Below the pieces are notes generated by a model. It saw nothing but the letters and a program-made list of their open reading frames with translations. It made no database searches and was not told the DNA's origin. From contig WFRC01000124.1 of assembly GCA_015486685.1 (NCBI GenBank), forward strand, positions 1-11,099: a stretch of DNA of 11,099 nt, read 5' to 3'. Positions 5,441 to 11,099 of the stretch are shown here, in pieces (positions within the stretch are counted from its first letter, which is position 1; the number at the start of each line of letters is the position of its first letter). The stretch comes from Caldifarciminota bacterium (GTDB lineage Bacteria > Hydrothermota > UBA3072 > WFRC01). A program made the position numbers and the translations under genes.

Positions 5441-6405
5441 ACAGGATTTTTGTTACCAGGTATATACCTGATGATTGGCTTTTGCCACTTAAAGGTATAG
5501 TTGAATATAAGGTTTCAAAGGAAAATCTTCCACTTTCCCATAGCGAATTGATGAAGGAATTAAAATGGGCAGATGGGGCAATAACAATGCTCTCTGATAA
5601 AATAGATAAAGAGGTTCTGGACAATACTCCAAACCTGAAGATAATAGCAAATTATGCCGTGGGTTATGACAATATTGATATTAATATCGCTACAGAAAAA
5701 GGCATCCTGGTTACAAATACCCCCGATGTCTTAACGAATGCTACGGCTGAACTTGCTTTATCACTGATGTTTGCAGTAGGCAGAAAAATTGCTGAGGCGG
5801 ATAGATTTACACGGGAAGGAAGGTTTGAAGGCTGGTATCCAACACTTTTTTTAGGAAAGGAATTTAAGGAAAAGACCGTAGGCGTTATTGGAGCAGGTAG
5901 GATTGGATTGGCATTTGCACAAAAATGTTCGGCACTGGGAATGCATATTATATATTATTCAAGGCAGATAAATCAGAATATGGAGATTCTAAATGCAGAA
6001 TTTTTGCCTCTGGATGAGGTCTTGAAAAGGGCGGATATTATTTCCATACATCTGCCTTTGACACAAAAAACACATCACCTTCTTAACGAGGAGAAATTAT
6101 CTTTGATGAAGAAAGACGCAATCCTGATAAATACAGGGAGAGGTCCTATTATCGACGAAAGGGCGCTTACAGATATACTGAAAGAAAATAAGATATATGG
6201 AGCAGGACTTGATGTATATGAGTATGAACCCGGAATTACAAGGGAGTTATTGAGTTTAGCGAATGTTGTTCTTACTCCACATATTGGCAGTGCAACTTAC
6301 GAAACAAGAAAAAATATGGCAATGCTTGCAGCCGAAAACATTGCCGCATTCTTTCTGGGTAAAAAACTCCCTACTCCTATAAACCCAGAAGTTTTGAATG
6401 GATAA
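5437..6405 (+). CDS. D-2-hydroxyacid dehydrogenase (glyoxylate/hydroxypyruvate reductase type)
   Basis: This 322-residue enzyme belongs to the NAD(P)-dependent D-isomer 2-hydroxyacid dehydrogenases, which reduce 2-oxoacids such as glyoxylate or hydroxypyruvate to the D-hydroxyacid. The dinucleotide motif GAGRIG is at 152-157. The catalytic set is Arg235 (NTGRGP), Glu264 (YEYEP) and His282 (PHIGSAT). NYAVGYDNID (72-81) is the substrate-loop motif typical of the glyoxylate reductase branch. After the second beta strand it reads YYSR (173-176), with Arg rather than the Asp expected for strict NAD use, so NADP(H) is plausible. The length is normal and no ACT or other regulatory domain follows, arguing against a SerA-type phosphoglycerate dehydrogenase. 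It starts within the stop of the small membrane protein gene and overlaps uvrC by 8 bases. The exact substrate is uncertain. Confidence 0.88.
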   Translation: MNRIFVTRYIPDDWLLPLKGIVEYKVSKENLPLSHSELMKELKWADGAITMLSDKIDKEVLDNTPNLKIIANYAVGYDNIDINIATEKGILVTNTPDVLTNATAELALSLMFAVGRKIAEADRFTREGRFEGWYPTLFLGKEFKEKTVGVIGAGRIGLAFAQKCSALGMHIIYYSRQINQNMEILNAEFLPLDEVLKRADIISIHLPLTQKTHHLLNEEKLSLMKKDAILINTGRGPIIDERALTDILKENKIYGAGLDVYEYEPGITRELLSLANVVLTPHIGSATYETRKNMAMLAAENIAAFFLGKKLPTPINPEVLNG

Positions 6406-8176
6406 ATTATTAAAGATAGCCAAATCTTTACCTACAAGTTCCGGGGTCTATATGTTTATAGATAAGCAGAAGAACACCATATATATTGGTAAATCTTCAA
6501 ATATAAGAAAACGCGTGCTTTCATATTTCTCTGAGAGGGATATAAAATCTTCTTTGATTTTGAGGCACAGCAAGGATATTCAGACCATCATTACAACAAA
6601 TGAGATAGAGGCCCTTCTTCTGGAGGATATTTTGATAAAAAGACACCAACCTAAATATAACATAAGGCTTAAAGATGATAAGAAGTATCCTTATATAAAG
6701 GTTTCTACCGGGGAAGAATATCCCAGGGTTTTTTATACAAGAAACATCAAGAAAAAGGATGGAGCATATTTTGGTCCTTATACAAATGTAAGACAGGTGA
6801 AAAAAACTCTAAGGATTATTCAGAAAATTTTCCCTTTGAGAACTTGCAAGGGGAAATTACCCAAAAAGGAGTGCCTTGATTATTATTTGAAAAGGTGCGC
6901 TGGACCCTGCATAGGAGCGATTACAAAGGACGAGTATAACAAGATTGTAAAAAATGTATTAAAATTCCTTTCAGGCGATACAATTTCAGTAGAAAAAGAG
7001 ATTGAAATATCCATTCAGGAAGCGGCAGATAAAGAGGAATTTGAGAAGGCATCTATATTAAGAGACCAACTCTACAGCCTTCGCTCCATTACCCAGAGGC
7101 AGGAGATTGTCCTTCCAAATCAAGATGACAAAGATATTATCTCAATGTTCATAGATGGGAAAAGAAGTGCGGTAGAGATATTACAGATAAGGAAGGGAAA
7201 ATTATTTGGGAGGGAACACTATATCTTAACAGGTATGGCATCTGAGAAAGAGGCGTTTTCATACTTTATATCAACACATTACAAAGAACTCTATTTTATA
7301 CCTCCAGAAATTATCGTGGAGGTATTGCCACAGGATAAGGAAATACTTGAAAAATACCTTTCAAACACAGCAAAATCTCATATCAGAATTAAAAAAGTTT
7401 ATAATGAAGCAGAAAAAAAACTTATAAAACTTGCGAAAAGAAATGCAGAATTTTATCTTGAAAACGAACTTTTGAAGGTGAAAAAATTTATACCCGATAG
7501 TTTAATGAAACTCCAAAAAGCACTTCATCTAAAAAAGATACCCATAAGGATTGAGGGTTTTGACATCTCTAATATTATGGGTAAAACCCCTGTTGGTTCT
7601 TGCGTCGTATTTGTTCAGGGCACCCCCAAAAAATCAGAATATAGAAGATTTCGGATTAAAACTGTTAAGGGTATAAATGACCCTATGATGATTGCAGAGG
7701 TTGTATGGAGAAGGATAAAAAGCATCCTGAATGAGAATAAGACACTGCCTGATTTGCTCTTGATTGACGGTGGAAAAGGACAGAGAAATTATGCAGATAT
7801 GGTAGTAAAAATGGTCTTGAAGGATAAGAATATACCTGTTTTTGGGCTTGCAAAAAGACAGGAGGAAATCCATACACCGACGGGTGAAATCATTTCTTTA
7901 CCTATTACATCGCCTGCACTTAAACTGCTTCAAAGGATAAGGGACGAGTCGCACAGATTTGCCATTACATATCACAGAAAACTCAGGAGGAAAAAGATTA
8001 AGGCATCAAAACTCGATAAAATTCACAACATTGGTGAAAATGTAAAATTAGAACTTTTAAGATATTTTGGTTCGGAAAAAACGGTTGAAAAAGCAAGTGT
8101 TTATGATTTAATGAGGGTAAAAGGTATTGGTAAAAAGAGGGCAAATGGAATCTATTCCTATTTCCATCCTGAATAA
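6398..8176 (+). CDS. uvrC: UvrC, excinuclease ABC subunit C
   Basis: UvrC makes the two incisions flanking damage in nucleotide excision repair after UvrAB has loaded UvrB on DNA. All domains are present in order over 592 residues. The GIY-YIG nuclease for the 3' cut covers about 11-90, with Tyr29, Arg39, Glu76 and Asn88. Four cysteines (150, 159, 167, 171) match the iron-sulfur cluster site. A UVR motif for UvrB contact is at about 200-230. The RNase H-like nuclease for the 5' cut has Asp389 (GFDISN), Asp457 (LLLIDGGKGQ) and His519 (DESHRF). Two helix-hairpin-helix motifs end the protein (about 537-588). Nothing is missing. It overlaps the dehydrogenase gene by 8 bases and its end contains the start of the GT4 gene. 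No SOS (LexA) box is evident before it, so it probably follows operon expression. Confidence 0.97.
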   Translation: MDKLLKIAKSLPTSSGVYMFIDKQKNTIYIGKSSNIRKRVLSYFSERDIKSSLILRHSKDIQTIITTNEIEALLLEDILIKRHQPKYNIRLKDDKKYPYIKVSTGEEYPRVFYTRNIKKKDGAYFGPYTNVRQVKKTLRIIQKIFPLRTCKGKLPKKECLDYYLKRCAGPCIGAITKDEYNKIVKNVLKFLSGDTISVEKEIEISIQEAADKEEFEKASILRDQLYSLRSITQRQEIVLPNQDDKDIISMFIDGKRSAVEILQIRKGKLFGREHYILTGMASEKEAFSYFISTHYKELYFIPPEIIVEVLPQDKEILEKYLSNTAKSHIRIKKVYNEAEKKLIKLAKRNAEFYLENELLKVKKFIPDSLMKLQKALHLKKIPIRIEGFDISNIMGKTPVGSCVVFVQGTPKKSEYRRFRIKTVKGINDPMMIAEVVWRRIKSILNENKTLPDLLLIDGGKGQRNYADMVVKMVLKDKNIPVFGLAKRQEEIHTPTGEIISLPITSPALKLLQRIRDESHRFAITYHRKLRRKKIKASKLDKIHNIGENVKLELLRYFGSEKTVEKASVYDLMRVKGIGKKRANGIYSYFHPE

Positions 8177-9296
8177 AAATATCCTCCATATCATTGGAGG
8201 GATTCAGAAAGGCAACAGAGGTGGCATTGAAACATATATTGAAGATATTGCAAAATTTATAGGCGGATTTAACCATTTATTTGCCTCTGATAAAGAGACA
8301 TTTTACAAAATTACAGATAATACGGAAATTTCCATTATACATATTCACAGTCTTCAGGGCTTTGAAGATGAATTTTATCAAGAAATATTGTCCTTAAATA
8401 TTCCCATTATTGTTACACTCCACGATTGGTATCTTATATGTCCGAGGGTTCAAATGTTCACTCCATGGGGCGAAAGATGTGCATACACTCCGGGAAAGCA
8501 CTGCCCTGCTTGTTATTTAGGAAAAACAAAAATTACAAAATATTTGAAATGGAATAATGCCATCCTTTCCCGTTTACTCTTTCTAATACCAAAAATCAGA
8601 AAGGGTACGGAACGATACAAAAATCACTGGAAAAAAGGCATTGCGTTTCTTAAAGGAGTAAAAAAGATTATCGCCCCATCAGAGTATGTAAAATCGCAAT
8701 TTGAGTCCTTTGGACTGAGAGGAATAGAGCGGATACCTAATGGCATTCGGGAAATAGATATTAAGTCCAAAACATATAAGAGGAGATTGGGGTTTGTAGG
8801 CACTATCGCCCCTCACAAAGGATTACATATTCTACTTGAAGCAGTAAAAGGTATTTCAGGGGATTTTACACTAAACATATTTGGGAAAATAGGGGATAAA
8901 CAATATTTTAACAAATGGAAGGGACTTATTGACAATAAAAGGATATTTTATAGGGGAGAGGAACAAAATCAGAAAAGCATATATGAAAACATAGATATAC
9001 TTATTGTACCCTCTTTATGGGAAGAAACTTACGGTATGGTTATTGATGAGGCATACAGGGCAAAAATTCCGGTAATTGCCTCAAGGATTGGAGGCATACC
9101 TGAACATATTATTGAGGGAAAATCAGGCTACCTATTTGAAGCAGGAAACAGTGATGAATTGAAGAGCAGGATAAATTATGTTTTAAACAATTATCAAACG
9201 ATTAAATGGAAATTCCCATCTGTTATGGATGTTCGGAAATATGCTGAAAACCTGCAAGAAATTTACACCAGAATGGGGTCAGGCATTGACAATTGA
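8145..9296 (+). CDS. GT4-type glycosyltransferase (GT-B fold)
   Basis: This roughly 383-residue protein is a retaining GT-B glycosyltransferase of the GT4 group, which transfers sugar from a nucleotide-sugar to lipid-linked glycans at the cytoplasmic membrane face. The N-terminal domain has the RGGIETYI motif (25-32) and HDWYLICP (93-100). Cysteines 99, 112, 120 and 123 form a cluster also seen in a subset of O-antigen-type GT4 enzymes. The C-terminal domain has GTIAPHKG (219-226) and the EX7E motif, Glu294 and Glu302, in EETYGMVIDEA, followed by SRIGGIPE. I chose ATG 8145, which has AGAGGG three bases upstream; a TTG at 8127 is possible and would add six residues. It overlaps uvrC by 32 bases and the next glycosyltransferase gene, suggesting joint work on a surface glycan. 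Donor and acceptor are unknown. Confidence 0.87.
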   Translation: MESIPISILNKNILHIIGGIQKGNRGGIETYIEDIAKFIGGFNHLFASDKETFYKITDNTEISIIHIHSLQGFEDEFYQEILSLNIPIIVTLHDWYLICPRVQMFTPWGERCAYTPGKHCPACYLGKTKITKYLKWNNAILSRLLFLIPKIRKGTERYKNHWKKGIAFLKGVKKIIAPSEYVKSQFESFGLRGIERIPNGIREIDIKSKTYKRRLGFVGTIAPHKGLHILLEAVKGISGDFTLNIFGKIGDKQYFNKWKGLIDNKRIFYRGEEQNQKSIYENIDILIVPSLWEETYGMVIDEAYRAKIPVIASRIGGIPEHIIEGKSGYLFEAGNSDELKSRINYVLNNYQTIKWKFPSVMDVRKYAENLQEIYTRMGSGIDN

Positions 9297-10203
9297 CAAA
9301 TTGATTTCTATTGTCATTCCAAATTATGACGGAAAAAGATTTCTTGAATGTGTCTTATCGTCAATTAAAAACCAGACATACAAAAATTTTGAAATTATTC
9401 TTGTAGATAATAATTCTCAGGACGATTCCATTGAATTTGTCCAGAGCAATTTCCCGGAGGTAAAGATTATTAAATTAACAAAAAATTATGGTTATGCGGG
9501 TGGTGCGAACGCGGGAATAAAGAAGAGCAAAGGTAAAATAATTATTGTTTTGAACAACGATGTTGAACTTGATAACCACTTTCTTGAAATCATTCATAAA
9601 TATTTTATAAATCACCCTGATATTTCTTATATTGCCCCACTTTCCTTAAATTATTTCCAGAGGGATATTATTGATACTGCGGGTGATATATTTACAAAGG
9701 AAGGCAAACCATTTAAGAGATTTATGGGGGAAAATATCCACCAGATTTCTCTAAAAGAAGAACCCATAAAATTTATAAGTGGCGTTGCGTTTTGCGTAAG
9801 AAAAGAAGCACTAAAAAAAGTAGGACTTTTTAATGAAGTTTTTTTTGCATATCTTGAAGATGTAGATTTATCATTTAGATTATATAGGGCAGGATATAAG
9901 GCAGTATTTTTGCCTGATGCACGGTTATATCATTTTGAGGCGGCAACGACAAGGGATGTATTTAATATAAAAAAGTATTCGCGCAGGGGGCTTGATACAC
10001 CTCTAAAGACATATCTCATCGCAAGAAATAAACTCTGGGTTATAAAAAAGAATCTAAGCAAAGGTGAAATAATAAAAAATCTTCTATGGATAATATGGGG
10101 ATTAATAAAAAGTGCAGGTTATCATTTCAGAAAATCAGAACAATTCCCCTATTTCTTTTTAGGCACAATGGCAGGAATTATAAGAAATCCCAAATCTGAA
10201 TAA
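9286..10203 (+). CDS. GT2-family glycosyltransferase (GT-A fold), rhamnosyltransferase-like
   Basis: This inverting GT-A transferase has SIVIPNYDG (8-16), the nucleotide-binding LVDNNSQDDS (39-48), NYGYAGGANAG (67-77) and the metal-site NND at 90-92. Its catalytic-base region is LEDVDLSFR (190-198), followed by His216. This pattern is that of cell-wall or O-antigen GT2 enzymes of the rhamnosyltransferase type. Hydrophobic stretches at about 263-279 and 286-300 suggest membrane association. The start is the weak point. TTG 9286 puts five residues before the first beta strand; ATG 9241 or 9229 would add 15 or 19 residues and overlap the GT4 gene more, and TTG 9301 is also possible. None has a strong ribosome site. 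As the last gene of the run, it likely acts with the GT4 enzyme on one glycan. The sugar is unknown. Confidence 0.86.
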   Translation: MTIDKLISIVIPNYDGKRFLECVLSSIKNQTYKNFEIILVDNNSQDDSIEFVQSNFPEVKIIKLTKNYGYAGGANAGIKKSKGKIIIVLNNDVELDNHFLEIIHKYFINHPDISYIAPLSLNYFQRDIIDTAGDIFTKEGKPFKRFMGENIHQISLKEEPIKFISGVAFCVRKEALKKVGLFNEVFFAYLEDVDLSFRLYRAGYKAVFLPDARLYHFEAATTRDVFNIKKYSRRGLDTPLKTYLIARNKLWVIKKNLSKGEIIKNLLWIIWGLIKSAGYHFRKSEQFPYFFLGTMAGIIRNPKSE

Positions 10204-10383
10204 TTCTCGTGAAGCGTAAGGCGTAAAAAGTGAAAACTATGTCTCGTGACTGTGATTCGTGTCCAGAATAATGCAGGATGCGGAAGTATCTCGTTTGTTT
10301 CGTTTATTGCGAGTCACCATTACGAACACGTTTGTTGCTTATTCACTCATTATAGGCAAATAAAATAACAATAAAATATCGCA
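10204..10383. other. Convergent intergenic spacer
   Basis: This spacer separates the end of the plus-strand operon from the end of the minus-strand PDZ gene. Just after the GT2 stop lies a 21-nt repeat (10207-10227) shared with 4230-4250. I looked for a two-way terminator hairpin and found only weak pairings, such as CTCG with CGAG around 10290-10313, not followed by a T-run. No gene is supported. Confidence 0.65.
10207..10227 (+). repeat. 21-nt direct repeat shared with 4230-4250
   Basis: It matches 4230-4250 at 20 of 21 bases in the same orientation. The two copies flank the six-gene operon at its promoter side and just past its last stop codon. Confidence 0.7.
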
Positions 10384-11099
10384 CTATCTCTTTTTTATTT
10401 TCATCTTATAGATTATACTTTTCTCATTCCTCTTAATCTCAAAAACAAGCCATCCATTATCCTGAATCTCCTGTAATATAGACCTGTAAGCCAGAGCCTT
10501 TCGGGTATAAACATCATATCCATTGACCTTCATAATAATATCACCTGGTTTAATACCGAGAGAATCCGCAGGACTATCTGGAACAATAGAGGCAATCTTA
10601 AACTCATTATTCCAGAAATCCACGGTCAAATTGGGAACAATCCCTGAAGGTTTCATCTTTCTCCTGAACGAATGTTCTAAAGGGGTCGGAAAAGCGTCCT
10701 TTATTTCCCTTATGATAGATGTATCTCCAGTAGCATATCCAAGTTTTTCCATCAAAAGCCCAATATCTACGCCTATTCTATTTATTCCATTCTCTGTTGC
10801 CTCATTTAATACCTTTCCTATTGTCTCTGTCCCGAATTTTTTATCTATTTTGTAAAGGAGATATGCGTAAGTATCTTCCGCTCCTTTATAGATTTGATTA
10901 AATTTACTCTCACCCCACTCTTTATTATAATTATATCTAATTGGCCAGGCATCTTCTCCAAGTTTATCCCATACATAAGGGATTACTTTTGTAAATTGGC
11001 AGTAATGACACCAATCATCAGAACCAGTTCTTAAAGGACCTTGCTTTGATTGATTATGGATATAGGGCTGGAAAGCCAGTCTCGCAAATTCATGTGCAA
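10384..11099 (-). CDS. PDZ-domain protein, probable metallopeptidase-like, 5' end beyond the window
   Basis: The minus-strand frame is open from the stop at 10384-10386 to the window edge, so at least 238 C-terminal residues are visible and the N-terminus is missing. The last 80 or so residues form a PDZ domain, with IVPDSPADSLGIKPGDIIMK and the VNG that follows it. Upstream, AHEFARLAF (about 11071-11097) resembles the HExxH zinc helix of peptidase MA-like proteins, but Arg replaces the second His. A DWCHYC stretch (10999-11016) stands where such proteins often have a WxxEG-like segment, then AYLLYKIDKKFG follows as in that superfamily. A PDZ tail after a peptidase-like domain points to a periplasmic or membrane-bound protease or an inactive relative. 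PDZ is confident, the peptidase reading is not. It is convergent with the glycosyltransferase operon and probably independent of it. Confidence 0.75.
   Translation of the reverse strand, partial: AHEFARLAFQPYIHNQSKQGPLRTGSDDWCHYCQFTKVIPYVWDKLGEDAWPIRYNYNKEWGESKFNQIYKGAEDTYAYLLYKIDKKFGTETIGKVLNEATENGINRIGVDIGLLMEKLGYATGDTSIIREIKDAFPTPLEHSFRRKMKPSGIVPNLTVDFWNNEFKIASIVPDSPADSLGIKPGDIIMKVNGYDVYTRKALAYRSILQEIQDNGWLVFEIKRNEKSIIYKMKIKKR

Noticed and set aside
8127..8144. TTG start at 8127 for the GT4 gene
   Set aside because: It would deepen the overlap with uvrC and uses a rarer start codon; ATG 8145 with AGAGGG upstream is preferred, though its three-base spacing is short, so this is not excluded.
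9229..9285. ATG 9229 start for the GT2 gene
   Set aside because: It needs a 68-base overlap with the GT4 gene, lacks a ribosome site, and adds residues not expected before the first GT2 beta strand.
10384..10755. A complete 123-residue PDZ gene starting at 10755
   Set aside because: The supposed start is an internal TTG; the same frame stays open to 11099 and encodes conserved-looking protein, so this is only the C-terminal part of a longer gene.
10523..10855. 110-codon plus-strand open frame
   Set aside because: It is antisense to the PDZ protein gene and has no supporting start signal or domain.

Overview
This is an AT-rich bacterial chromosome window with ordinary code usage (UGA acts as a stop). 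It holds nine supported protein genes and three long intergenic stretches full of short palindromic repeats. The genes are bacterial housekeeping and envelope types: UvrC, an MsbA-like ABC exporter, glycosyltransferases and a 2-hydroxyacid dehydrogenase. The repeat-rich, palindrome-littered spacers and the AAA/DUF4143 ATPase are typical of uncultivated candidate-phylum bacteria known from metagenomes, but I cannot name the phylum from this sequence. No rRNA, tRNA, CRISPR array or transposase gene is visible.

Left part (1-4530). A DUF4143-family ATPase gene (319-1566) and an ABC exporter gene (2110-3861) each stand alone behind their own sigma70-like promoter. They are separated and flanked by repeat islands at 1-284, 1567-2000 and 3862-4534. 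The islands share inverted copies: a 29-nt exact pair and a roughly 41-nt near-exact pair form nested inverted repeats around the exporter, and a 21-nt pair brackets both genes. Many repeats fold into short perfect hairpins.

Right part (4535-10203). From a promoter at 4535-4562, six genes run in one direction and each overlaps the next by a few bases to a few tens of bases: an HD-superfamily hydrolase, a small DUF2279/YfiM-like membrane protein, a D-2-hydroxyacid dehydrogenase, uvrC, a GT4-type glycosyltransferase and a GT2-type glycosyltransferase. This looks like one translationally coupled operon that mixes DNA repair, small-molecule metabolism and surface glycan synthesis.

Right edge (10384-11099, minus strand). 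A convergent gene runs off the window. It ends in a PDZ domain, and its upstream part looks like a metallopeptidase-type (peptidase MA-like) region with an imperfect zinc motif. A stop-to-start search would give only its last 123 residues, but the frame is open to the window edge.

I did not find a clear new biological system. The best leads are the hairpin family with conserved flanks and changing stems, the nested inverted repeats around the exporter, the apparently leaderless ATPase gene, and the PDZ protein with a degenerate peptidase motif.
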